DNA of 64,000 nucleotides, from NCBI GenBank assembly GCA_025449115.1, contig JAHLKC010000143.1, positions 1 to 64,000 on the forward strand, read 5' to 3'. Origin of the DNA: Chytridium lagenaria. Lineage: Eukaryota; Chytridiomycota; Chytridiomycetes; Chytridiales; Chytridiaceae. Positions 37,956 to 50,252 of the stretch are shown here, piece by piece (positions within the stretch are counted from its first letter, which is position 1; each line of letters starts with the position of its first letter). The translations under genes were made by a program, and so were the position numbers. A model generated the notes under the pieces. The model ran no database searches, was not told where the DNA came from, and saw only the letters and a program-made list of their open reading frames with translations.

Positions 37956-40900
37956 ATGATCTCACCAGAGCAGCATCCTCGCACACAACAGCATCATCGT
38001 CGTCAAAGCCCATCCCCCCGTCAACCACATGCCTTACCTCCCGCGCCTTTTCATCACAGCAATACATCACTACCACGGACTGTAGAAATGTCGAAATCAT
38101 CCTTTGCGTCATATCTCACCATCATCTTGTCGCCTTCTCCTGATGAGCTTGCAGCCGTTAGAGATGTTTTCCCTGTGCCCCAAGTCGTCTCGGATGCGAA
38201 TGTGAGCAAGGATGAAGCTGTTGTTAGGACCAAGGCTGCGCTTCTCACATTAAAGGCTGCATGGGCGAGCGGAAGCCCAGAATGGAAGGAACTCGATGAG
38301 TGTCTTGAGATTCACGGTACGTTAAGCCTTATTTCAGCCAGCTTATTGGGACTCGTTTTAATTTGCCGACGTTCTTATGATTACATGTCTAACTTTCACT
38401 ATTAACAGGATTCCCTTCTGACCCTTCGCGCAGCATCACCGACCCCGCAGCAGCCCTTGACGTTCTTCACGGGTACTTCCGCCGTATTGCTTTACAAGCC
38501 ATTACCTCTCACGACGGTCTCGGCGCCCTCTCCTCATGCATTCAAAGCGTCACCACCTTTTCCATGGCCCAAGCACATCTTGAGATGCAGGAGCGGTACA
38601 TGGAAGAATATCATGTCCTAAAACATCAGCTAGGTGATCGAGCTGTACGAAGACGAGACGCAGAGATTGCAAGAATTGCGTTGTTGGAGGATACGGATGG
38701 TGGACAGCTTCATCATCATAGACTGAAGGACTCTTTTTTGTCAAATGAGGATTATGTATTTTCGTCGGCTTGGGGGCGAAAGGCTGCAAGAAGAAGCAGT
38801 GCGACCTCTCCGACGACGGTATCTACCTTGGCATCCAGCGCTCGAACTGGCACGGTGGACAGCTCCTTGGCTGAGCAGCGGAGTGGGAGGGTGTTAAGCC
38901 GATTGGGAGCTCAAGAGAAAGGAGGTCGAGAATCTGTCCCGGCACCTCCTCAGCAATTTGTCCGACCCATTTCAGCACAATATCCCACATTTCGTCAACG
39001 AGCGTGGTTGCATTACCGAAAAAGAGGCTCTCGGACGAGTCTCTTGTGACGAAGACATCGGATACAAGAATTATGTCAGAGGATTTCAAAGCAATGCAGC
39101 AGGGATCGCGTGTTGCTCCCGGTGGGGATTCTACAGCATCCTTCGAGTTACGCCTGCCTCCTCGCAAAAAAAGCCCTCCTGTCCGTACCCAGGACCACTT
39201 CTTCCTCGGCAAAGACGAAATTCCCAACAAAGTCGATGATGACGACGACTCTTACGATGACACTCAATCCTCCTATACATCCTCTTCCAACGCTTCACCT
39301 GTACCCGCTTCAACTCAGAAAAAAGCCGATACTTCAATCCATGTTGTTCGTAAACCCGGAACTTCCGCGCACCCACCGTTAAACCGCCAAGAATCTTCCA
39401 ACGATGTACCGTTCCGCACGACATCCCTTTCTGTTCCGCAACCTTACCGCTCAAACATTGTACCTGCATCTCCGACACCAACAGCGTCGCCATCTCCCAA
39501 AGTGACCAACAAGAAGGGATTTATGAGTCTTCAAGAGGCGTTTCAATTCATTCGTGGAGGAAGCACCGCGTCGAAACCAAATGACGGACCGTCGACCACT
39601 CCAGTGACACCTACACCTGATGAAGAGGACGAAAGAGGACGGAAGGTTGTTTCAGTTGCAGCGACATTTGGGGGGTCTAGTGGGAGGGGGAGCGGAATTG
39701 TGAAGGATGAGGAGAGGGGGCGGTCGTCTTCGATGGATTCGGCTTTATCGGGGGGGTCGAGGGATGGAAGGAGGACGAGGTCGACGCCACCGAGAAAAAG
39801 CGGGGAGGAGGGCGAGGGGGCGGCGGTGTCGCCGTCCTTTAAGCAGGCGTTGGGGAGGTTTAAAGCTTTAGCTGTTGGAGGGGAGGGGGGTTTGAAGAGG
39901 GAGGGGGAGACGCTTGTGAAAGGGGGTAGACCGTGGTCTGGTGGTGGGACGGGTTCTGCGCAGGCAAGCATAGAGAGGAAGGCGTCTGCGCCTGAGATTA
40001 GGTTTAATGGGAGGGATGGAGAGAAGGGGTTCCAGTCAAAGGAGGTGAGGGAGGCGTTTGGGAGGGCTAGAGCTGAAATTGAGAGTAAGCTTGGTTCACC
40101 TTCTGCTCTTAAATCGTCACCTTCTATATCGGGGGCGTCGAGGTATGATGGGCAGAGTGCGGCGACAAATTCGATTTGGACCAATTCAACGCCGTCCCCG
40201 CCTGCGCCTATGAGACATATGATATCGGATGATGGTTTGCATGATTCTGTAATGAAGAGGGCCGGGATTGCGGCTGGCGAGTGCTTCTGCCGCTGTTGAG
40301 GGGAATGGGAGGGAGGAGGAACGGAGAGATGCTCGAAGCGGCAGGGAGAGGAGGAGGGAGAAGGGGCGGAGGAGGGGAGGAGACAAGAAGAGGAAGGAGG
40401 AGGTTACTGTTGAGGAGGAGGCCGTTGGGAAGGAAATGTTGAGCTGCGGCAGTTGGCGGGTGTTGCTGTGAGAAATGGGAAGGAAGATCCTTCTTCGGCA
40501 ACGACGTTGCTGCTTGCACAGTTGTTGACGTCGCACCAGACGCAGCAACAGGAGATGGCGAGCTTGAGACAGAGGCAACAGGATCAACAGATTACGATGT
40601 TGCAGCAACAGATTTTGCAACAACAGCATCAGCAGGTGCAGAGCGTTGTTGCTGGTGAGTTTCTTTTTAATTTGATATAGTAATTATCAACGTTTATGCT
40701 TGATTCTCATGTTTTGGTTTAAAGTTACTGCACAGCGTCAGAAAGAGGAGGAGGAACGGAAAGCCCTTCAACTCCACAACAACTTCAAGCTCAACTTCTA
40801 ATGACGCCTTATGGCTACTTTAACGTCCATCAATTCCCCAACGTCAACCCATACGCCCCCGTCAATCCTCTGACAAATCCTACCGCCGCGGCGTCCATAA

Positions 40901-42552
40901 ACCCCCTCGCATTCTCTCAAAACCTCGCTACCCTCCAGAACCCGCTCGCATACCCCAACAACCTTCCCCTCCAACACAACCCCAGCACCCATGAACCGCA
41001 TCCACCTTAAGAAGCCACTTCCACCACCTCCCGCTGTGTCGCAACCAGACCGGACGTTCTTTCCCTGCTAAAATACCGCGATAGCGATCAGATGAATTTG
41101 ACGGCGATGAGTTCTCAAGCGCTTTGACCACGTCGTCTGAGGCTGCGCCTGAGCAGACGGGCGGTGCGAGGGGCTCACTGGCGAGAAGGGCGGCCGCCGC
41201 CGCGGAGGCCAAAAAGTCTAAACGGTCCAAGTCGGAACCGGTTGTGGAGGGCGGAAAAGGCAGGAGGAGGAAGTGGCGTCGGAGGATGTTCCGCTGGGGC
41301 TTGTTAAATTGAGAAGCGCGTCGGTGGCGAGTTTGAGGTCTGCGGCGGATATTTTGAGTAGTTTGCCGAGGAAACGGGCGACGGGTGGAGAGGGAAAGGT
41401 GGAGTTGGCACATGTTGCGGTGAATAAGCCGTTGCCGGTGACGCCGAAAGTAAAGCCAAAGGGAGCTAGACCGTTTATGTTGAAGACGAGTGCGGCCGTG
41501 GTACCACCCCCACCTGTGGGACCGCCGCCTGATGGACCTTTTGCTGTGAACGAACCGACGGTTGAGACGGTGAAGAGTCATCCTTATGTGACTGGTGCAA
41601 ATGAGGAGGTGATGAGGAGTAATCCTTATGTGACTGGTGCAAATGAGGAAATAATAAGGAGTAACCCTTATGCGCCGATTGATGCCAGGACGACGGTTTC
41701 GGCTGTTTCTGCTTCTGAAGGGTTGCTGCATTCTCCTATGGCGACTTCGCAGACTCTTGTCGAGAGTGCATTACAGGGGCAGGAGAGCGGAGGAAGGAGG
41801 AAGCAGGGAGGATCGAGAGAGGAGTATGAGAGGCCGAGAATTGATATTCCTTATGAAGGGTTTGAGTGGGATATGCCGTGGATTGACGAAGGGTATGATG
41901 TGGAGAGGTACGGGGCGACATCAGCGCCTGCTTATCATCCTAGGGAGTATCGACCAGCATATGTAACACCGCAAAGATATCCAACTTCAGCATCGTATGG
42001 GAGGGAATATAGGTATTATCCTACGCATGAGACATGGTCATCGGGATCGACACGTTTGCATGAACCACCACCACGGATTGGGAGTTTAGCGCATTTCAGA
42101 GATGAGAGGAATGGGTGGGAAGATTTGAGGGAGGAGGACATGAGGGATGTGATGTATCGATGGGATGAGTGGGATGATGGGATTGATGTGGGGATGGATG
42201 CGATTAGTTTTGTGGAGGCTAAGAGACGGAGGGAGGCGAGGCAGGAGTTGGTGCGTTGTCGGTTGGTGCGAGGGCTGAGAGACGGAGGGAGGAGGAGCGA
42301 CGGATGGAACGTGGGGAGCGACGAGGGGAGGCTGTTAGACGGAGTGTTTCGCAGCCACCTGTGAGGGGATGGGAGAGGGAGAGTTTTGGGGAGGTTGGAG
42401 GTAGTGTGGGGAGGGGGTTGAGGGGTCGAGGGAGGTATGGGGAGGCGGTGATGGCGGGAGGGTTTGGGACTTTTGGGAGGTCGGGGTGGTTGGGGAAGGG
42501 GTTTGGGAAAAGGGATGTTTTGGAGGTGAGGAGAATTGAGGCGGAGATTTGA
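37956..42552 (+). CDS. Large unrecognised protein, Ser-rich with Q-rich coiled coil
   Basis: Starts at ATG 37956, with a clean intron at 38317-38408. The N-terminal 250 residues are ordered and helix-rich: FASYLTIILSPSPDELAAV, ALDVLHGYFRRIALQAI and MAQAHLEMQERYMEEYHVL. This looks like a helical-bundle domain, but I cannot name it. A long Ser/Lys/Gly-rich region follows, then a Gln-rich coiled coil (MTMLQQQILQQQHQQ-like, about 40520-40640), an Asn/Pro segment, a repeat at 41571-41680, and a Tyr/Arg-rich C-terminus. The frame must shift near 39000, 40290, 40800, 41030, 41280 and 42260 to connect these; all shifts are in or near G/C homopolymers. It could also be two adjacent genes, with a break near 40680-41100. 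Confidence 0.5.
41571..41680 (+). repeat. Tandem repeat encoding SxPYVTGANEExxR
   Basis: Two full 45-base copies and one partial: HPYVTGANEEVMRSN, NPYVTGANEEIIRSN, NPYAPID. The nucleotide identity between the first two copies is high, pointing to a recent duplication within the gene. Confidence 0.85.
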
Positions 42553-42919
42553 TTGAAAGGTGCGTGTTATGGCGTTCCTTTTTGCGTGTTTCGGCGTTTT
42601 TTTTATTGTTGTTGCTTGGAAGTTGCGATAGCTTATTTCCGTTTTCGTTTTCATTATTTTTTATGCGGCTTTTTTTTTTAAACGACTTTCTTTTTTTTTT
42701 TATGCGTACATTTTTTTTTAAAACTTTAATTATGTGTGTCGACTTTCTTGTGGATCCATTTCGACGGTTGGTTTTTGTTGATGGGCATTGGATTGAGGGA
42801 TTTTTTATATTACGCGACCGTAGTTGGTGTCTTTATTTTCTGTAAGTTTTTGGAGTGATGAAATATGAATTTGGCGGCTGTTCTCTGTAATGCAATAAAG
42901 TGTTTATGATGTCCGTTTA

Positions 42920-43449
42920 TTAACTCTGCGCAAGCGCCACCACCTCGACAACCCCTGTTACGATCTCCCCACTACCATGGTCAACCCTATTCCTGCAACA
43001 ACCACATCCAGCATTGTCCTAAACAATCGTTAATGAAGGGAGAAGGACGTCGGACAAGGGGACTTACACGTATGTCTGCCATATACAGTAGAAGAGATGT
43101 AGGAAGACAGTGGCGATGGTGAGACCTAGGAAGATCAGGATGGAGGGTTTATGTTCGAGTTTGTTGCCGCGGGTGCCTGGGTGGTGTTTTATTATTTTAC
43201 AAGCAGATGAACTGGAGTCGTTACCTAGAAATAGACGGGTTGTTTCGATGATGAGGAAAGGTAGGAGGGTGAAGAGTTCGAGGGGGTAGGCGGTGGGAGG
43301 GGTATGGGAAGGAGGTGCCTGTGGATGTTAGACTGAGTGGCGGGAGTGGTGCTACCTTTGTAAATGAGGAGGGAGAGGAGACATAGCCATTGGAGGGGGA
43401 GGTAGATTTGATTAAAGTGGAGGAGGATTTGGAGGGAGAGGGAGGATAG
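42920..43449 (-). CDS. TMEM216: TMEM216/TMEM17-family ciliary transition-zone protein
   Basis: Four exons are visible: 43449-43356, 43318-43225, 43175-43068 and 43018-42920, all with GT-AG borders. Products: LSSLSLQILLHFNQIYLPLQ, WLCLLSLLIYKG, then YPLELFTLLPFLIIETTRLF, LGTRGNKLEHKP, FYCIWQTYV and LDVVVAGIGL. These align in order with human TMEM216 landmarks (LSSTPLEILFFLN, FIFLYKG, IEVIRLFFGT, QTYVLRLEV), giving four membrane helices. The Transmemb_17 family (TMEM216, TMEM80, TMEM17) sits in the MKS/tectonic complex at the base of cilia. A one-base gap near 43295 (CCATACCCCTCCC) and another near 42980 shift the frame. The first coding exon, upstream of 43449, was not found. TMEM80 is the main alternative name. 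Confidence 0.82.
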
Positions 43450-43482
43450 CTAGAGGGAGAGACGGGGTTAGTGTGAGGTGAG

Positions 43483-44849
43483 TTGATGGTGAACAAACAA
43501 TTCGAGCTCCAGCAGTGTCGGATGTTCCAAACATTTGAAGTAGAACTTGTCCCTAAACGCAATTGTCGGATGCCAACTTTTGGGACGAAATTTCTCCTTG
43601 AATGGCTTCCTCATGACGAGGAACGGGAACGGGGAGCATGCGAGCATGACCATGATGTTTATGTCAAGTCGAGTGATCCGGAGCATCCGGTGAGTGGAAT
43701 TATTATTGGAATGGTTGGAGTTTGGGGGCTTGTGCGTGGATGATGTAGGGGGGCATGGCGTCAGCTTTCTTTGTTCTTCCTTTGATGCTTAATCTTACGC
43801 TGATGATTGCAGGCGAACCTCATCCCTGAATTGTGCAAGCAAATGTGGAATCTTGGATGGGTTACGGGAACAGGGTGAGGTTTTCTATTCTAGGTGTTTG
43901 CATCCCAGCCCTGACGTTCCTTTCCTTTTTTCGTTTTACTTGTATCCGGAAACAAAAATACGAAAATAACAACAACAGCGGCGGCATGACCATCAAAAAA
44001 GAGTAAGTTGGATGTATATTCTAACGATGCATATTAACCCCTCCACTCTTTCTAGCGAAAACATCTACATTGCCCCCTCTGGTGTCCAAAAAGAACGCAT
44101 GTCCCTGAAGACCTCTTTGTGCTCACACCAGACCGCGCCATCCTCCGCTCTCCTCCCCCACAAAAGGTTGGAAAATGTCCCAATGCGCCCCTCTCTTCTT
44201 CAACGCCTACGATCTCCGTCACGCTGGTTCATGCATCCACACTCACTCTCAGAACGCTGTGATGGTCACGTTGTTTGTATGGGGAGGTGTTTGAGATCAC
44301 GCATCAGGAGATGATTAAAGGGATTAGAGTTGGATCGACGAAAGAGAGTTTGAGGTTTTATGATACGTTGCAGGTGCCGATTATTGAGAACACGGCCGAG
44401 GAGGAAGATTTGCAGGAGAGGATGGCGGAGGTGTGTGGTTACCACTTTTTTCTTTTATGTGCATGACGTTTTTTTGTTTGTTTTCTTCTGAACTTTTTCC
44501 GTTATCAGGCTATGAAAAAGTATCCCAACACCAATGCTGTTCTCGTCAGGTACATAACACCCCACCCTTTCCTTTCGCGTCTCTATCCCTCTTTTCTTCA
44601 ATTTCCTTTATTAAAGCCTGCCCCTTTTCTTGTGTATACACTTTTACTAAACAAACGTTTCATAGACGTCACGGTGTCTACGTGTGGGGCGAAAATTGGC
44701 AAAAGGCGAAATCCATGACCGAATGCTATGACTACCTTTTTGAGATTGCGGTCAAGATGAAGGCGATTGGGGTGGATCCAGCAAAGATTCCAGAGGATAG
44801 CGAGTATTGTGAGGTTGCAACGAAAAAGCGGAAACTTCTTCATAAATAA
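43483..44849 (+). CDS. MDE1: Methylthioribulose-1-phosphate dehydratase
   Basis: Methionine salvage pathway: dehydrates 5-methylthioribulose-1-phosphate. Exons end or start at 43689, 43813-43874, 43979-44002, 44056-44430, 44509-44549 and 44666-44849. The spliced protein contains [20 protein letters not shown] then [20 protein letters not shown], the substrate-binding start of class II aldolase/adducin-fold enzymes. [15 protein letters not shown] supplies the HxH zinc ligands, and [20 protein letters not shown] supplies the third His. About 240 residues, as expected. A one-base loss near 44103 shifts the frame in front of [18 protein letters not shown]. The 5' end is uncertain: the frame is open from 43483, but residues before VKSSDPEHP are not conserved, and the true ATG may be further in. 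It is head-to-head with the TMEM216-like gene, with little room for a promoter. Confidence 0.93.
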
Positions 44850-44959
44850 ATGGTGTTTGAAGAATTATTCCACATTCACCTCTTTTTTTTTTAGGTGTTT
44901 TTTTTTCGGTGTGGTGATGGCTTTTTTTAGGTGGGTAGTTTTTGATGTTGGTTTTATGT

Positions 44960-45085
44960 GGATATTTGAACGTGTCTCCGTGGGGCGAGGAAAGGCGAGA
45001 TTAGATTGACTGAATACTACAACTACCTTTTTTTTTTTTTGAGATTGCGAAGATGACGATAGGGATGGAACCCCTCTTGACTGCA
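44960..45085 (+). pseudogene. Decayed duplicate of the last MDE1 exon
   Basis: The segment GTCTCCGTGGGGCGAG, then AAAGGCGAGATTAGATTGAC, then TGAATACTACAACTACC, a long T run, TTGAGATTGCGAAGATGACG and ATAGGGATGG follows the same order as MDE1 exon 6 at 44676-44775 (GTCTACGTGTGGGGCG, AAAGGCGAAATCCATGACCG, AATGCTATGACTACC, TTTTTGAGATTGCGGTCAAG, ATGAAGGCGATTGGGG). It has small deletions, and its T run is expanded from 5 to about 16. It has no open frame. This is a tandem partial duplication that has lost function. Confidence 0.7.
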
Positions 45086-45439
45086 TTTTTTCTTGTGAAG
45101 CTAAGGCGAGGGGGTTATTTTGCGTGGTTCTGTGGTGTTTCACCTTAAAGTAACAATACACGGGGCTAAGCACAGATTTTTCGTTTCTTTTCTTCTTCTG
45201 TATGCGCGTGAATTGATCAGCAGAACCATACAGCGTTACGAAACTATGAAAAACTTTAAGAAAAGGTTGGTCAATCCCCCCTTCCCACTTAATATGGGCG
45301 TATAAAGGAAAATATATATATTTCGCACTTGGTTTAAAAAGTAACCAAAAAAAAAAAAAAAGGTAAGCCGTGAACCGTATCAGTTTGTTTAAAAATGTGA
45401 GAGGGATGGGGGGGGGGATGAACATTGGCATGAAATGTT

Positions 45440-47795
45440 TTAAGGTTGATACACGGGTAACGTCTCCGAAACAGTCGGCACGCTCGACACAATCCTAGAA
45501 GGCGAAGGTGTGGGCCGTCTCGCATCCACATCCACCGCCTTAGCAACCTCCACCAACACCAGCGCATCCAAAATCCTCCGTCTCCCAACCCCACTCCCAC
45601 TCCCATGATCCACAATAGAATAAGGTGGCACCTCTCCACCCCCCCCACACACCACCTCCACACAATTCTCCATCACCTCCACCCTTCGAACAGCCAACTC
45701 GGTCTCAGCGTCCACCACCTGCTGGGCAAGGACTTTGGCGCGAGGACGAAGGGGACGCGTGGATTCGAAAATGTAGTTGAGGGTTTGATGGATTTGGTCG
45801 AGTTTGCCTTGGACTTTGATCATGATGGCGCGGATCTTGAGGGATGGGTTGTGGGTGTTGGTGGTATCGGGTTCAGGGCTGTAAGAAGGGGTTAGGGTTA
45901 ATGTGGGTGAGCGATAAAAGACCCAGTATTGGGGATGAGAAGAAATATTTAAAAAGGGACCATAAAAGGGTTGGTGTTGTGAAAGGGGTAACAAATAAAA
46001 AAAAATAGCAAAAGAACAAACGCGAACGACGGATAGCAAGAAAAGCAACTTACATATCTTGATGCTCTGGCAACAACGCATCAATCGAGAACGCATTCTG
46101 CGTCAATATCTCTGCTCTCAGCATCATCTCCTTCGCCTCTACCCAAAAGAAAACACTACATTAGAAAAAAAACACACAAAAAACCCCCCTCATTCCAAAC
46201 ACTCACCACAAGAAACCTCGCTACCACAAACTCCTCATGCGTATCATAATCAATCAACACCTTTAATATCAATATCGCAGCCTCCATGTACTTGACTGCA
46301 TTCTTAAGTTCACTCTCTGCCGCTGCGTGGCGGTCGAGTTCATCAAGAGTCTAAAAAAGGAAAAGTTAAGAGAATAGAGGGTAAGGAAGAGGCAGTGCTT
46401 ACGGATTTCAGATTATTCCGTAAACTGGTGATTTTTAGACGTATTGATTCGTCTTCCTTGTCGCCCTCAAATACCTAACACCATAATGAGCCCCAGAAAA
46501 CGAAAAAAAAAAGAAAGGCCATACATCATCGAAAAGCGTTTTAAGCTCTTTCCGTAGTCCATCGACATCTTTACTTTTTTCATCAAGTTCAGCAGCCTTT
46601 AAAGAAATGTATCAGAAAAAAAAGGGACGCCGGAAAGTGTGTGGGGAGGGGAGAGGGCTACCTCTATAACGGCGGTCAAGAGTTTCTCGGATGAAGCTTC
46701 AATCCCCTTTTTGACTTTTTCTTCAGCCTTTTTCAGGAATTCGATTTCACGAGTGGCTTGGTGGACTCGTTGGTCAAGGTTCCCCTGTTATTGTGTGAGT
46801 ACAAGGAGGATAAAATGGAGGGACTGACGTTGAGTTTTGCGGCGACGGAAGAGAAGCTCAACTGCAATGATGTTAGAAAACGAAAGAGAGAGAAAAACTG
46901 ACGGTTTGCAGGCTTTTCAATTGTGCTTCAAACTTTTTTCTATACGGGATTGTTTAGATGATGAATATAAGAAAGATGAGGTGATGGGGGATCCGCACCT
47001 TTCTGTTTTCACGACGCGTCCAGTTCCCGCTTTTCAAGTTCGAGCACGTTGCGGATGTTGGAGATGAAGCGTTTCTAAAAACAGGAAGGGGGCGTTTAGG
47101 AGACGAAGGAAAAAAGAATTGGTGTTGTACCTGAATGGGGATTTGCTTTTGGATGGGATGGAGTGCTGATATTGCTGACGAGAGAACCTCTAAACGGTAA
47201 AGTTAGTGTTGTGGAAGAAAAAGATGTTATGTGTGAAAGAGGGATTAATTGTAATTATATAATGATGTCACTGAATTCATTGCTGAAGCAATAAACAAAG
47301 CCAATGTATATCTAATGTTGGCGCATCGCAAAACCAATCAATCCGATTAATGCAATAAATGTATGCGCCCGACAGGCCCTTCTTTGAGACTATAGTCCTT
47401 GTAAGCATCCAAGATTATATGTTCTCTCCATTATTCGATATTCGGCCTTCTGACAATACTCCTTCACCACCTCACCCTCCAAAAACCGCCAAATCCTCTT
47501 CCCACCCATCAAAAAAGAACAATCCCTTCTCACCATATTTATCCAACGCTGCTGCAAAATGCGCTGGTATCAGTGCTCTCTGCTGGCTCGATATACCAAG
47601 CCCCTGATTTGGCGTAGCAGCCGTTGACGAAGAAGATGACGAAGGTGCAGATACAGAATGTGACGATGCAGCGAGTGAAAAGAGATTTGTTAATGAGGAT
47701 CTTGCAGAGTCGTATAATTCGTCTGCTACGGAGGATAGGACGTAGGATGATGATGAGGAGGAGGAGGTGGGATCCATAGATGCTGTGCCTAGCAT
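45440..47795 (-). CDS. Coiled-coil protein of unknown function
   Basis: Start ATG 47795 (MLGTASMDPTSSSSSSSYVL), with a Ser-rich N-terminus followed by about ten short exons. Readable segments: VLSSAISALHPIQKQIPIQ, KRFISNIRNVLELEKRELDA, KKFEAQLKSLQT, DQRVHQATREIEFLKKAEEK, GLRKELKTLFDDVFEG and MIKVQGKLDQIHQTLNYIF. Heptad-like spacing of Leu/Ile through most of the length predicts an extended coiled coil of about 400-450 residues with a disordered C-terminus. There is no membrane segment or catalytic motif. It could be a cytoskeletal, trafficking or kinetochore linker; no family was recognised. Confidence 0.6.
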
Positions 47796-50252
47796 GATTT
47801 TTGTGAAGGAGGGGGGTTTGGAGGTTTCGTTCCCACGGTTCAGGATGGATATTGGTTGGGTTGGTTTCTTTGTCGAGAGGGGTTGGATGAAGGAATGCAG
47901 ATGATGAAATGGGGAACGTGGATGGTGGTCTGCTGGGGATCTCCCTTGCGATTGGGGGTTAAAAGGACTTCTCCAGCCCTTTGAGACAAGCTAGCCGTTA
48001 CGCCGTTGACTGTCAAGGAAATCGAATCTAGGTGTTGGTTTTCTACCTCCCTCCTTTCTTTTCTCCACTTTGTTTTCTTTTCTGAATATACCACGTAGAG
48101 GATGGGAAGATGATGCCTGCCAGTGGTAGATGAATGCAGCTCTTGGAGGGGACAGCGTAGGTTCGCAGTGAGTTGATGTGGTAGGTAGGTAGGCAGGCAG
48201 GTTGGTTGGTTGGTTGTGTGAGGTATAAATGTAATTATAGTTTTTTGTGCAGTAAACATGAATATGAAGGCGTCGCACACAAAGGGATACAACCGAATAT
48301 GAATTTTTATGTTTTCGAGAACAACAAAAAAACATTTTTTTTTTTAATTTTTGTTTTATAATATTTAATTAATGAATTATTTTAATTAATCCATCATTCT
48401 GGACATTTTACCTAAATGAGTTTGTGTTACTTTATAGTGATAAATTTTTATTTATTTAAATAATTAAATAATATTATTAATATATGCATCCAAGTTTAAA
48501 CCGAATATAACTATTTTATAATAACCAATTGATGACTTATTAATAAAATAAATAATCATTAATTAAATAATTAATCAGTCATTCATTATTCAATTTTAAT
48601 ATTCACACCCACGTACACCAACTATTACATACATATATTATTTACATCATCCATCCATCCATCCATTCATCTATCTATCTATCCATTCGATTCCATATTC
48701 ATTCATTCATTTCTGCACTTCAACCCAACCCCACCCCCCCTCTTCCTACCAGATATCCAATCCCCTCCTTTTCATTACACTTCACACGGCACCTACCCTT
48801 GCTTCACTCATTACTATACCAACCACCGTCACCACCACCACCACCACCAACCATCAAATACCACAAAATACCTCCTTGCAGGTCATCCTTCAATCTCAAA
48901 ACATCTAAATCGAAAGGACATTTTGCTATCAAGGGAGGATTCATTACCTTCAAGTAGCAGGAAAGGAGGACATAACATATTAGTCGACTCAGCCAAAAGG
49001 GGGAGACCAGTGACATCACCACACAGCTTCTGCCCTACAAGACGCATTCAGCATTGTATTCGTCTACCATACCTCGGCATTCAAAGGATAGAGAGGATAC
49101 CTCTGCTGCTACTGTGACTGTCAAAAAGCTTCACATCCACCCTCGCCACCTTCCTACATTTTCAGCCTTGTGTATTTGGGACGCATTGGGGGCGCTCTGG
49201 ACTTTGATACCTGTTAGCTTTTGGATAGGTGAGCTTGCAGCAACTCTAGAAAGTATATTGTCTGTTGGAATTGCTCTGGACGTGGGAAGGTGGTTGGGCA
49301 AAGCAGTGCCCCCCATCTTTTCTTATTTTTTTTGGACCTTGGGATTCCTTCATGCATTCATGCATGCATGCGGGTGGATGGCTTGTTGATGACGGATGTT
49401 GCATTGGACATGGGGACTGAGAACTGGGTGTTTTTGAGGATGGGTTTGAATGCAATTTGCATGGGTACATTTTGTATTGCTTGGTGTCTTACATCCTTTT
49501 GCTACTCATCACTTGAAGTATACGTGGTTGATGGAATGCGAATGGAAGACTTTGAAGCACATAAATATGGAAATGGAATGCATTTGGAAGGGTGTTTTTT
49601 TGAAGGAATACTTTTGCGTCTCCAGCGAGACGACATGGTTGAGGCATCTTTCTACCCATAGATAGATATGAGGGTATTGTTTTAAATAATCCCGTCGTCT
49701 CTTTCTTGTACTCCCTTTGTGTTCTAATGATAATGGGGGAATTGGAATCTTGACAAGTCTCTTTCTTGCTTTGTTTGGACTTCAGCTTTTGGAGAAGACT
49801 CCGATTTCCTTCTCCGACTCTTTATTATTTATATTCTGGACTCTTCTTTTTTTTTATTTTTTATTATATATAATTTGGGAGGCCAAAACAAACACGCGCG
49901 TGTTCTTAAAACTCCGACTCTTTTCTTTCTTCAACCTCCACTCCACACTCTCCTTTCCTATCTATCCAACCCATCCATCTGCCCATCCATCTTTTTTGTT
50001 ATTGTTTGTTTTTCTTAACTCCTTAGAACGTCTCTCTTTCTCTCCATCATCACCAACATTCTTTGTTACCTTTGACCGTCTCCCCCATCATCACTCTCTT
50101 TGTTCGCTGCTCTTCTTTTAAAGCATACATATATTAGAGAGCTTAATCATTTACCACCCCCTTCTCTTACATAGAGCGATTCTCGACTGGTCGTTTGTTT
50201 TGATCCCCATCAGGTAAGATTCTGTCTTTACACTCATCAATCATTCTTGATC
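47796..50252. other. AT-rich intergenic region
   Basis: Divergent region between the coiled-coil gene (minus) and the F-box gene (plus). 48310-48640 is a very AT-rich island (repeated TTAATTAAT, ATTAAATAAT). A tetranucleotide microsatellite follows it. A plus-strand frame at 49054-49389 has hydrophobic stretches but no conserved pattern. 49900-50250 is a CT-rich leader typical of the 5' flank of a plus-strand gene. Confidence 0.5.
48647..48711. repeat. ATCC / ATCT / ATTC microsatellite
   Basis: Successive tetranucleotide runs (CATC/CCAT, TCTA, ATTC) lie directly next to the AT-rich island. A very similar ATCC array follows the second AT-rich island at 54366. Confidence 0.85.

Noticed and set aside
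45346..45363. A-run at 45348-45361 as a second retroposon tail
   Set aside because: No flanking direct repeat and no AATAAA just before it; the sequence is the convergent 3' flank of MDE1 and the coiled-coil gene.
49054..49661. Hydrophobic plus-strand frames resembling a small membrane protein
   Set aside because: Hydrophobicity comes from T-rich sequence; no conserved pattern, no splice support and no homologous motif recognised.
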